NCBI RefSeq assembly: GCF_902506065.1
Contig: NZ_LR732912.1
Span: 2,475,016 to 2,539,015, forward strand
DNA from: Arthrobacter sp. 9V
GTDB lineage: Bacteria > Actinomycetota > Actinomycetes > Actinomycetales > Micrococcaceae
Reading direction: 5' to 3'
DNA: 64,000 bases
Shown here: positions 52,073 through 60,374 of the stretch, piece by piece
How positions within the stretch are numbered: position 1 is the first letter of the stretch
Layout: the number at the start of each line of letters is the position of its first letter
Made by a program: the position numbers and the translations under genes
The notes under the pieces: generated by a model
What the model saw: the letters and a program-made list of their open reading frames with translations, nothing else
Told to the model about the DNA's origin: nothing
Databases searched by the model: none

Positions 52073-53290
52073 ATGACACAGAGCATCCGCGCTTCCACTG
52101 CCGAAACGCACGAGACCAGCCCCGAAAACGCTGCTTGGTTCCGCTACGTCCTCGGCCAGTACCCCACCGGCGTCACCCTGATCACGGCTGCGCCCGGCGA
52201 CGATGAGCCCGCAGGAATGGTGGTGGGGACGTTCAGTTCGGTCTCACTGGATCCGCCCCTGGTGGCGTTCATGCCCGATGTCCGCTCCACAAGTTGGCCC
52301 AAGATCAGGGAAACCGGTTCCTTCTGCGCGAACATCCTCACCGCTGGACAGCAGGATGTTTGCCGCGCATTTTCCCGGAAAGCTGAGGACCGCTTCAGCG
52401 CCAATCATTGGGCAGACACACCATCGGGCAGCCCGCGGCTGGAGGGGGCGGCCGCTTGGATTGACTGTGACATCGAGGACGTCATCCGCTCGGGCGATCA
52501 CGACATCGTTATTGGCCGCGTCAGAGCATTGGGAGTGGGGTCCTCCAAGGAACTGCCTCTGCTGTTTCTCCGTGGCGGCTACGGTTCCTTCACCATTCCC
52601 TCCATCATTTCTCCGGCTACCGCCCTCACGAGGCACGTTAAGGCCGCGGATGCTGCACGCCCGGTTATTGAAGCACTTGCCGAAGAGTTGAAGCTTGAAG
52701 TCCTGGTGAGCGGAGTCGTTGACGATTCCGTTGTAGTCCTCACCGCCGCTGGTGTGGACAGCTCCCCCGGGGGCTCACCATCACGCGTAGGGGTCTCTTT
52801 CGGCCTTGCCGCTCCGCTTGCACCGCTCCACGTGGCGTGGGCAGGCGAGGGCGCAGAGAAGCGTTGGATCGACAATGCCCGTGAGGTGGTGGGCAAGATT
52901 GATGCCACCCTCGCGCACGCCGAGTTGGAGCAGGTCCGTTCCCTGGGATACGCCGTATCCGTGGATGTGGGTGCAGCCGCTGAATTTGAACGGATTGTCC
53001 ACGTACCCAGCGACACCGCGGCACCTGATCTCAGCGGTGTCCTGCCCCTTCTCATCGAACGGGCAGCATCCTCCGGGCCTGCCGCATTGGATGATCCTGC
53101 AGGGGTTACGTCCTTGCACGCCCCCGTTTTCGATTCGGAAGGGCAGGTTGCCGTGACGCTCACGGTGAACGGATTCTCCGGGGATGACTCCTTGGCCCGG
53201 CTTGAAGACTGCCGCGACAGGCTGGCTGCTTCGGCTGCGGCCATCACCCAAACGATCGGAGGCACTCCCCCGAGCGCCATCGCACCATAG
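52073..53290 (+). CDS. Flavin reductase fused to an IclR-type effector domain
   Basis: 405 residues from the ATG at 52073 (GAGGAG nine bases upstream; the 138 codons before it cross the promoter). Residues 1-165 are a flavin reductase of the HpaC/split-barrel type: FRYVLGQYPTGVTLITA, VGTFSSVSLDPPLVAF, FCANILTA. Residues about 185-400 match the ligand-binding half of IclR regulators: RVGVSFGLAAPLAPLH, LEQVRSLGYAVS, LHAPVFDSEGQVAVTLTVNGF. No DNA-binding domain. It should supply reduced flavin to a partner oxygenase, with activity perhaps controlled by an aromatic ligand, like the C-terminal domain of the C1 reductase of 4-hydroxyphenylacetate hydroxylase. The luciferase-like gene nearby is a candidate partner. 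Confidence 0.85.
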   Translation: MTQSIRASTAETHETSPENAAWFRYVLGQYPTGVTLITAAPGDDEPAGMVVGTFSSVSLDPPLVAFMPDVRSTSWPKIRETGSFCANILTAGQQDVCRAFSRKAEDRFSANHWADTPSGSPRLEGAAAWIDCDIEDVIRSGDHDIVIGRVRALGVGSSKELPLLFLRGGYGSFTIPSIISPATALTRHVKAADAARPVIEALAEELKLEVLVSGVVDDSVVVLTAAGVDSSPGGSPSRVGVSFGLAAPLAPLHVAWAGEGAEKRWIDNAREVVGKIDATLAHAELEQVRSLGYAVSVDVGAAAEFERIVHVPSDTAAPDLSGVLPLLIERAASSGPAALDDPAGVTSLHAPVFDSEGQVAVTLTVNGFSGDDSLARLEDCRDRLAASAAAITQTIGGTPPSAIAP

Positions 53291-53368
53291 TCCTGGCAGC
53301 CTATTGACCTGGGGTGTGACGCGTCCCATAATTAGTATCAGTATTCTAATTCGGATTTGGAGAACCTC

Positions 53369-54367
53369 ATGGTCAACCTTCTGACTGCGGACCTCAACCT
53401 GCTGGTTGCCTTGGACGCACTGCTCGTCGAACAGAATGTCACGCGGGCAGGCGCCAGGATCGGTATAAGTCAACCGGCCATGAGCTCGTCCCTCCAGCGG
53501 CTACGCAGGCAGTTTGATGACCAGCTGCTGACACGCGTTGGTGCAGCCTATGAACTCACCCCCCTGGCACAGGTCCTCAAAGAAGACGTCGCCCAGATCC
53601 TCCGCATGGTGGAAAGAACCTTTGACGCGCAAGCCGTATTTGACCCCGCACTGTCAACCCGGAGCTTCCGGATCGTCACTTCGGACTACTGCCTTACAGC
53701 GCTGTCCGGGAGATTGATGAGCATGCTCCAAGAGGAAGCACCCGGAGTGCAGGTTCATTTTGATGCCGTCACCCCGCAGGCCGTGGAACGCATCAAGGAG
53801 ACGCTTCAGTCGGCAGATCTCATGCTCATTCCCAAGGGTCATTTTTCCGGCTTTCCGCATACCGAGCTATTTACCGATAACTGGGTATGCGTCACAGGGG
53901 CCACGTCGCCGGAAAGAACGCTGACCGTAGAGGAGATGCGGGACGCCCGCTGGGCGAGGCTCTTCGGGACTGAGGTTGATTCAACGTTGGCGGACCGCAG
54001 GGTCTATGACCTCCAACTGGGCGAAAGGACGGACATCATCGTGGACAGCTTCCTGATGCTTCCGTTCGCCGTGGCAGGAACAGCCCGCCTGGCCCTCGTC
54101 CAGGAGAGGCTCGCACGAATGCTGGCCTCCGTGGCCGGCGTCAGGATCATGCAGCTTCCCATCAGCCTTCCCACTTTGGTGGAGTGCGCCTGGTGGCACC
54201 CCTCCAAGACAGCTGACCCCGGGCATCAGTGGTTCCGCCGGCTGGTAGCACGCGCCGCAGCGAAGCTGGACGCCGAAGCCACCGACAACCCTGTCACCCG
54301 AACATCAGAAAAACCCGAGGCAGAACGAACCTTCGAGCCACAGACGGCTCAACACGTTCTTGCCTGA
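53369..54367 (+). CDS. LysR-family regulator (NodD/LinR-like group)
   Basis: 332 residues from an ATG with GGAG upstream. The N-terminal helix-turn-helix reads LNLLVALDALLVEQNVTRAG then ISQPAMSSSLQRLRRQF, a spelling typical of NodD-, LinR- and PnbR-like LysR proteins that sense flavonoids or other aromatics. A periplasmic-binding-like effector domain follows. Between the flavin reductase and the luciferase-like gene, both on its strand, so it probably controls these. Effector unknown; a flavonoid would fit the neighbouring glycoside genes. Confidence 0.9.
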   Translation: MVNLLTADLNLLVALDALLVEQNVTRAGARIGISQPAMSSSLQRLRRQFDDQLLTRVGAAYELTPLAQVLKEDVAQILRMVERTFDAQAVFDPALSTRSFRIVTSDYCLTALSGRLMSMLQEEAPGVQVHFDAVTPQAVERIKETLQSADLMLIPKGHFSGFPHTELFTDNWVCVTGATSPERTLTVEEMRDARWARLFGTEVDSTLADRRVYDLQLGERTDIIVDSFLMLPFAVAGTARLALVQERLARMLASVAGVRIMQLPISLPTLVECAWWHPSKTADPGHQWFRRLVARAAAKLDAEATDNPVTRTSEKPEAERTFEPQTAQHVLA

Positions 54368-54389
54368 CACAAACACTTCAGGAGTTCCC

Positions 54390-55526
54390 ATGCATTTTTC
54401 TTTGTTTCTCACCTCCCGTTCCCGCGGCCCGGAGGAAGACCGCCCTGTCATGCAGGCCATGGTGGAGCACGCCGTGGATGCCGAGCAGAAGGGATTCGAC
54501 GCGGTCTTCCTTCCCGATCATCACTTCACCGGGTACGCTCCCCCAGCCAGTGACCCCTTCGTCTTCGCGGCATACCTGGCTGGAAAACTCGAACGCATGC
54601 ACTTCGGATTCTCGGTGCAGACCCTCGCGCTCCACCACCCCGTCCGCTTTGCAGAGCGCCTCGCACTGCTGGACCAGTTGACTGCCGGCAAGCTGCTGGT
54701 GGGTGTGGGCAGCGGAACTACGCCTGAAGAAATGATCGGCTTCGGGGTGAATTACCAGGACAGCTCACGCCTGGCCAACGAAAACCTGGAGATCGCAGAG
54801 CGGCTCTGGGCGAAGAAACCAGGCGACGATCCGGTGGTCTTCGACAACGGCCACTACCGCGGAGCAGTTGTGTCCCGCATTGTCCCCGCTCCGTTTACCA
54901 AGCCGGAGCCCCGCGTCATGTCCGTCGCTGCGCGTCCTTCCAGCGTGGAACGCGCCGCCAAGAACGCCCAGCCTGCCTTCATCCTCGCTTTCACACCTCC
55001 CGTGATTGACAGCGGAAACGCCTATGAGGAAGTGAAGAAGAACTTCGGCATTTACCGCACTGCCCTTGAAGCGGCCGGCCATTCAGATGAGGCGGTCAAA
55101 GCGGCCCTGGAGTGGACCACCCACTCCTACCAGCACGTGCACATCGCGGAAACGGACGAGCAAGCTGCCGCCGAAATGGACATCATCCTTGAGCAGTACC
55201 AGGAGACCGTGGAGCGCGAACACGCTGCCAACAAGGCGGCCGAGCAAATCAGCGGCGTAGATCTGCGGCCGACGCCGGACGCGCGCACGGAGGGCTATAA
55301 GGGCACCTGGTGCCTTTACGGCAGCCCCGAAACCGTGGCTGCTGAGCTCCGGAAGTACGCTGATCTGGGAATCGGTAATGTCCTCATGGCGATCATGGGA
55401 GGCCCCCTCACCGATGAACGCCGCCGCTTCACCGCTCAAACCATGCGACTCTTTTCAGAGCGCGTTCAGCCCCTGCTGCGGACCGCAGAATCCGCTACTG
55501 ACACAGAGAAGGTCGCGGCACTGTGA
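54390..55526 (+). CDS. Luciferase-like (LLM) flavin-dependent monooxygenase
   Basis: 378-residue bacterial-luciferase-type TIM barrel that uses reduced FMN or F420. Hallmarks include GFDAVFLPDHHF, LTAGKLLVGVGSG and the C-terminal GSPETVAAELRKYADLGIGNVL. AGGAG lies five bases before the ATG. Its stop overlaps the next GH3 gene by four bases, so a monooxygenase and a beta-glycosidase are translationally coupled. The flavin reductase at 52073 is a plausible electron donor. Confidence 0.88.
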   Translation: MHFSLFLTSRSRGPEEDRPVMQAMVEHAVDAEQKGFDAVFLPDHHFTGYAPPASDPFVFAAYLAGKLERMHFGFSVQTLALHHPVRFAERLALLDQLTAGKLLVGVGSGTTPEEMIGFGVNYQDSSRLANENLEIAERLWAKKPGDDPVVFDNGHYRGAVVSRIVPAPFTKPEPRVMSVAARPSSVERAAKNAQPAFILAFTPPVIDSGNAYEEVKKNFGIYRTALEAAGHSDEAVKAALEWTTHSYQHVHIAETDEQAAAEMDIILEQYQETVEREHAANKAAEQISGVDLRPTPDARTEGYKGTWCLYGSPETVAAELRKYADLGIGNVLMAIMGGPLTDERRRFTAQTMRLFSERVQPLLRTAESATDTEKVAAL

Positions 55527-57985
55527 CGGCGGGTGCGGCCACCAGCGAACAAGAGATAAACGTCGCTGGCCCCGACCTCACTGGAGCAGAACTCACCGGC
55601 GGCCTGAACGGCTGGAGCACGTCGGCAAGCGCAGGCGCCGGCGTCGAGGAAATGGTCCTCCTGGATGGCCCGCTGGGGATCGTCAGCAAGGCCATGGATG
55701 AGCGCGACACGTCCTTGATCATGCCCTCGGGCACGGCGCTCGGTGCTACGTGGAACCCGGAGCTGGTCTCAGAAGTAGGCCAGGTCATCGGTCAGCAAGG
55801 CGTGGAGCGTGGGGTGTCGGCCATCCTGGGACCCAATCTGAACATGCCGCGGTCTCCCCTCACGGGCAGGGGATTCGAGATGTTCTCCGAGGACCCCTTC
55901 CTGACCGGAGTGCTGGGAGCTGCCTGGGTGGATGGCGTTCAATCCCAAGGTGTGGGCTCATGCACCAAGCACGTTGTCGCCAATGACACCGAAACCGAAC
56001 GACGCCGGATGAACTCCCGCGTGGATGAGGTCACCTTGCGCGAAACATACCTTAGGCCATTCGAGACTGCCGTTCGATCAGCCAACCCGTGGATGCTGAT
56101 GATGGCCTACAACCGGGTCAACGGCACCCACTGCTCGCAGAACGCAGAACTGATCAGCGTCTTGAAAGATGAATGGAACTACGACGGCGTGGTCGTCTCC
56201 GACTGGTACGGCGTGGACGATACCGTCGCTGCTGCCAATGCTGGGCTCGATCTGGAAATGCCCGGACCCGCCACGTACCTTGGCGCCCGCTTTGGTGAGG
56301 CAGTCGCCGCCGGTGACGTTGCACCCCGGAGGCTGCGTGACGCCGTCGAACGCGTCACCAGGCTCGCGGATCGGACCGGGCGCCGTTCGGGCGGAACTGC
56401 GACGGCACCCGCCCAACTCCGCAGTCAGGAAGAGCAGCGGGCAATCCTCCGCAAGGCTGCCAGCGAATCATTCGTCCTGCTCGAAAACAAGGGCAATGTT
56501 CTGCCGTTGGACATGTCAGGGATCAAGACGCTTGCCGTCGTGGGCCCCAACGCGGACAAGCCGTGCTTCCAGGGCGGAACCTTTGCCACGGTCCGACCCG
56601 AAGGTGAGGTTGTCACCCCGCTGGAGGCCATCCGCGAAGCCGCCGGACCCGGTGTGGAGGTTCTCTACGAACCTGGCGCCGCGCCGTCTTCGGCTCTATC
56701 CTTGACGGACCTTGGCAGCGCAGCACCGGACGGCACGCCCGGCGTTCTTCTGGAGGTCCTGGCAGCAGGCGACGCGGAAAACGTCCTTTACAGCGAGGTG
56801 CGCAAGGCATCAGCATTCGTCTGGTTCGGACCCGTTCCAGGTCTTGGGGCAGGCGTTCCGGGGCGCGCCCGCATCACGGCGCACTTCGACCTGCCCGAAA
56901 CGACCCGGTGGACCCTGGGTGCGGGTGGAACCGGCGTTAGTTCCCTTCGGGTAGATGGCAGCGAGGTGTTGGTGGTTCCACCGCCCGCGCCCGATGACGT
57001 CATGGGAGTCGTGGCCCGCGCAGACACACAGGAAGTTGCTTTGGACCTTCCCGCCGGGAATGTCCAAGTGGTCATCGACATGGCCTTCCAGCCCGGACGC
57101 GTCCAAGCCATCACCGCCGTCGCAACACCCGCACAAGTAAGGGACCCCCTGACTGCAGCGGTTGAAATCGCGGCCCGCGCCGACGCTGTGGTGATCGTCA
57201 TCGGTGATGAGCAGGGATCATCACGTGAAAGTGCAGACCGCACGACGGCGGCGCTCGACCCCGCGGACGACCGTCTGGTTAATGCGGTAGCTGAGGTCGC
57301 TACGGAAACCATTGTGGTGGTCAACGCCTCCAGGGCAGTGATCTTGCCGTGGGCGGACAAGGTCAAGGCTGTGCTCATGGCATGGTTCCCAGGGCAGGAA
57401 TTTGGTCGCGCTTTGGCCTCCGTCCTGACCGGTAATGCTGCTCCCTCAGGGCGCCTTCCGGTTTCTTTCCCCCGCCGGGACGAAGACATTCCTGGATGGG
57501 GAACCGGACTGGATTCCGAACTTACGCTGGACTATGCAGCCAGTGAACCCATGGGCTACCGGCATTTCCAGACTACGCATCGTCAGCCCCGTTACGCGTT
57601 CGGGTACGGCCTCGGTTACACCACCTTCGAACTCTCAGATGCCGTCGCTTCCGTTGGCTCTTCTTTCCGGCGGGAAACTGCCAGCGACGGCGTCAGCGGT
57701 CTCTACGTACGGGCCACCATCAGCAACACTGGCCGCTTTCATGGACGGGATGTCCTGCAGGCCTACGCCAAGGCGCCCGGTGAGATGGACTTCAGGCTGG
57801 TCGGCTTCGCAGCGGTGTCGGTAAACGCGGGCGACACCGCAGAGGCAGAGATTGCCTTGGACGCCCTGGGGTTCAGGCGATGGAACTCTTCGGGATCTGG
57901 ATGGACCGTGCCGTCCGGAGATTGGGAGGTTCGCGTATCCCGGAGTGCCTCTGATGAAGGAATCCTCTGTAGGATCGCGTTGTGA
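55523..57985 (+). CDS. Glycoside hydrolase family 3 beta-glycosidase with PA14-like insert
   Basis: 820-residue GH3 enzyme. Lys149-His150 and the nucleophile in GVVVSDWYG (Asp227) mark the barrel; a sandwich domain follows in two parts around an inserted PA14-like domain (about residues 410-530), and a fibronectin-III-like domain ends the protein. This layout is common in beta-glucosidases active on plant aryl glucosides. GTG start overlaps the luciferase-like gene stop (GTGA), and its own stop overlaps the TetR start in the same way. No signal peptide. Confidence 0.92.
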   Translation: MTAGAATSEQEINVAGPDLTGAELTGGLNGWSTSASAGAGVEEMVLLDGPLGIVSKAMDERDTSLIMPSGTALGATWNPELVSEVGQVIGQQGVERGVSAILGPNLNMPRSPLTGRGFEMFSEDPFLTGVLGAAWVDGVQSQGVGSCTKHVVANDTETERRRMNSRVDEVTLRETYLRPFETAVRSANPWMLMMAYNRVNGTHCSQNAELISVLKDEWNYDGVVVSDWYGVDDTVAAANAGLDLEMPGPATYLGARFGEAVAAGDVAPRRLRDAVERVTRLADRTGRRSGGTATAPAQLRSQEEQRAILRKAASESFVLLENKGNVLPLDMSGIKTLAVVGPNADKPCFQGGTFATVRPEGEVVTPLEAIREAAGPGVEVLYEPGAAPSSALSLTDLGSAAPDGTPGVLLEVLAAGDAENVLYSEVRKASAFVWFGPVPGLGAGVPGRARITAHFDLPETTRWTLGAGGTGVSSLRVDGSEVLVVPPPAPDDVMGVVARADTQEVALDLPAGNVQVVIDMAFQPGRVQAITAVATPAQVRDPLTAAVEIAARADAVVIVIGDEQGSSRESADRTTAALDPADDRLVNAVAEVATETIVVVNASRAVILPWADKVKAVLMAWFPGQEFGRALASVLTGNAAPSGRLPVSFPRRDEDIPGWGTGLDSELTLDYAASEPMGYRHFQTTHRQPRYAFGYGLGYTTFELSDAVASVGSSFRRETASDGVSGLYVRATISNTGRFHGRDVLQAYAKAPGEMDFRLVGFAAVSVNAGDTAEAEIALDALGFRRWNSSGSGWTVPSGDWEVRVSRSASDEGILCRIAL

Positions 57986-58638
57986 CCCTTCCGGAGACCA
58001 AATCCCGCGAACCCAAGCAGGCCAGGAGCCGCCAGTCGTTCGAAAAAACGATCGAGGCGGCCCTGGCCCTGCTCGAAGAGCGGGGCAACGACGAGTTCAC
58101 GCTGGCCGACGTCAGCGCCCGGTCAGGCGTGTCCATCGGCTCCATCTATGCGCGCTTCGAAGGCAAGGAGGACCTCGTCAGCGTTGCCCACGGCCGGAAA
58201 ATGGACGACATCGACGCCGTCTCCAACCATCTTTTTGGGGCTCTGCCGTCCCACGCGGAGGATGGCTTGGAAGCCGTGGTCCGTGAAGCCATGGACGCGA
58301 CCATCGAACTCCTTAGGCGGTACGCGGACATTCTTCGCCCCTTCATGCTCCGAGCCACGAATGATGAAACCGTCTCGCAAAGAGGTGCAGCATCCCATGC
58401 GGTACACGCAGGGAACTTCGCTGCCGTGCTGCGCAAATGGACTGGCGCGTACCTTGGGCAGGATGAGATTGACTGGTGTTTCAACGTTTCCTACAGCGTC
58501 ATCGCGCGAAGGCTTGGTTTGGGAAGCACCATGGAAGGAAGCGGAAAGCTGGAGTGGCCGGAGATCTCGGAAAAGCTGACGGGCATGGTGACGTCCTACC
58601 TTATGGCCAGTATTCAGGAACCTTCCAGTAAGGCATAA
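57982..58638 (+). CDS. TetR-family regulator
   Basis: 218 residues. The helix-turn-helix follows the pattern QSFEKTIEAALALLEERGNDEFTLADV, SARSGVSIGSIYARFEGKEDLV (about 15-60), with a helical ligand domain. Third gene of the tightly overlapped unit luciferase-like - GH3 - TetR, so likely an autoregulator of that unit. Confidence 0.9.
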   Translation: MTLPETKSREPKQARSRQSFEKTIEAALALLEERGNDEFTLADVSARSGVSIGSIYARFEGKEDLVSVAHGRKMDDIDAVSNHLFGALPSHAEDGLEAVVREAMDATIELLRRYADILRPFMLRATNDETVSQRGAASHAVHAGNFAAVLRKWTGAYLGQDEIDWCFNVSYSVIARRLGLGSTMEGSGKLEWPEISEKLTGMVTSYLMASIQEPSSKA

Positions 58639-58746
58639 ATCTCAGCAATACCGGCTATCCAAAAGCTCGTCTTCCTGACGCTTCCCGCCTCTCGGCATAG
58701 TGGAAACAAGCAAAAAATTTTCACTGCCGATTGGAAGGAGTCCGCC

Positions 58747-59049
58747 GTGCACGTTCGCGTCAGCCCCGGATCCGTAGCCCTCGACGAGCCCGACGACTGC
58801 ACCAGCTTCAAGGTGCTGTTGTCCGAAGCGGCGCGAGACAAACTCCCTGCCTTGCTCAGGACCACATCAGCGGGGCAACTCGACGACGGCGATGTCCTCG
58901 TCTCGGTCGACTGGATCCGCAACGAATGCGCCGGCCGGATCGGCATGGGCTGGAATTATCGCTTTGCCAACATGCTGGTCTACGCCGCCGGTAAGGGATG
59001 GCTGAGCGAGGACGGCAGCCACGTTCGCGCGCACGTCGAAGCCTACTGA
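58747..59049 (+). CDS. Small hypothetical protein
   Basis: 100 residues from a GTG with AAGGAG seven bases upstream. Acidic, with a conserved-looking core VDWIRNECAGRIGMGWNYRFANMLVYA in pattern. It has the look of a small globular cytoplasmic protein; no family is recognised. The strong ribosome site and normal codon use support a real gene. Confidence 0.65.
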   Translation: MHVRVSPGSVALDEPDDCTSFKVLLSEAARDKLPALLRTTSAGQLDDGDVLVSVDWIRNECAGRIGMGWNYRFANMLVYAAGKGWLSEDGSHVRAHVEAY

Positions 59050-59059
59050 TCGGTTGGAA

Positions 59060-59340
59060 ATGGACAAGTCAGCATGGCACGTGCGGCCCGTGATTGATGG
59101 TGAGGCGACCGGCGGAGACGAAATTTTTGACCCTGAAGGGCCTTCATTTCTCCTGACGGTACAGTCCTCCGGCCGCGCCTTAACTTTCATGCTCCTGCGG
59201 GACCTTACGCCGCGCTCTTAGACGAAGCCCGGCTACATGGCGTCATTCCTCGTCCGTGCCGGTTCGCATTGCTAAAGGAGGCCCCGGACCTGCTCGACGA
59301 CATCCTCGCTATAGAAAAAAGCGGGAACTACTGGTCTTGA
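59060..59340 (+). pseudogene. Possible frameshifted small gene
   Basis: An ATG eleven bases after the previous stop opens a 53-codon frame (MDKSAWHVRPVIDGEATGG, ending at 59221). From about 59140 a different frame stays open to a stop at 59338 with good codon use (ISPDGTVLRPRLNFHAPAG, later LLDDILAIEKSGNYWS). The two could be one gene of about 93 residues split by a shift near 59135-59140. Alternatively only the short 53-residue frame is real, or neither. No family recognised. Confidence 0.35.
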
Positions 59341-59573
59341 GCACAGCGCTTCAAGTCGTATTGTACCCAGGGGTTTGCCGTGTCCGAGGTGGGACTCGAA
59401 CGGGATTCCAAGCCTTGCGACCGCTGGTAAGTGGAGGAGACATGCGGAATCCGGGCCAGTCAGCCCCAGTACGACCCGATCCGGGACGCAAAGAGTGGAC
59501 GTTGTCCACACTTCTCGTCCGGACCGGCAGTACCCGCAGGGTCGCAACAATAGCCTGCCAGAGCCCCGGGCTC
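59341..59573. other. Gene-free stretch with a tRNA 3'-end-like string
   Basis: No supported gene. On the minus strand 59402-59381 reads like the T-loop and 3' arm of a tRNA (CGTTCGAGTCCCACCTCGGACA), but the T-stem does not pair and no cloverleaf can be drawn. It could be a decayed tRNA end or attachment-site scar, or chance. Confidence 0.3.
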
Positions 59574-60179
59574 TCAAGTATTTGTTAGCCGCGCCCTGAG
59601 AGAGTCCATGAGCACACTGACGCCTAGCTCAAAGGTGTGATCGGCCCGCGCCCTGCCCCGCTCGCCTGACTCTAGGAGGCGTCTCAAAGTGCGTGTCTCC
59701 TCGTTCGGCTGCCAGATATCGTCCGGCGCGGCGAGATCGAGGCCGAAGCCGATAGCAAATGCATCGAGGACGGCGATGATCGAGAGGATCTCTTCTTCAA
59801 GGAAGCCGCCGTCGGCGAGGACCGTTGCCAGGTCATCATAGGCCTCCACGACAGTGGGGCTGGTCATGGTCTTCCCGACGAGCAGCGGCACCAGGCTTGG
59901 ATGATCTGCATACGCCTGACGCTGTGCACGCAACATTGCCAGAACGTACTCCTCCCAGCGTTCCCTTGGTAAATCGACGCGATAGGTGGCCAGGAGACGG
60001 ACACGCATGAGCTCGACGATGCCGTCCATGCCGTCCACGTGGTTGTAAAGCGATGATGACCGCACTCCGAGGTGTCGCGCGATCGCGTTAACTCCGAAAG
60101 GCTCGCCGGCACGGGATAGGGCGAGGCCGGCGTCTCCGATGATCTCCGGCGACAAGCGCGGAGTGGATGGCCTGGACAT
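59574..60179 (-). CDS. TetR-family regulator
   Basis: 201 residues from the ATG at 60179 (a TTG at 60191 is possible). The N-terminal helix-turn-helix, PFGVNAIARHLGVRSSSLYNHV, precedes a helical domain resembling the C-terminal domain of TetR itself. Divergent from the MFS transporter and amidohydrolase, with two related palindromes between them, so it probably represses that operon. Confidence 0.9.
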   Translation of the reverse strand: MSRPSTPRLSPEIIGDAGLALSRAGEPFGVNAIARHLGVRSSSLYNHVDGMDGIVELMRVRLLATYRVDLPRERWEEYVLAMLRAQRQAYADHPSLVPLLVGKTMTSPTVVEAYDDLATVLADGGFLEEEILSIIAVLDAFAIGFGLDLAAPDDIWQPNEETRTLRRLLESGERGRARADHTFELGVSVLMDSLRARLTNT

Positions 60180-60255
60180 GGGATGACTCAACTCTCAGCA
60201 GAAATTAACTTCGACAATACCGGGGCTTCCCTAAGACTTCTCCTTCATGCATACT

Positions 60256-60288
60256 AATGAACACCATTCATTTACGAACATCATTCGT
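60256..60288. promoter_or_regulatory. Twin TetR-type operators
   Basis: AATGAACACCATTCATT (60256-60272) and ACGAACATCATTCGT (60274-60288) are imperfect palindromes sharing GAACA-N-CATTC, with centres 17 bases apart. They lie between the divergent TetR and MFS genes, the expected place for the regulator's own binding sites. Confidence 0.7.
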
Positions 60289-60374
60289 TTTAGGATGACG
60301 TGCTCCACGAAGGGCACCGCACTGCCTCCCCCATCCCGCACCTTTCGTGCACCACCTGCTCCCTGGAGTCCTCC

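Noticed and set aside
59341..59573. Complete tRNA gene
   Set aside because: Only a T-loop-like string is present; acceptor, anticodon and D arms cannot be formed.
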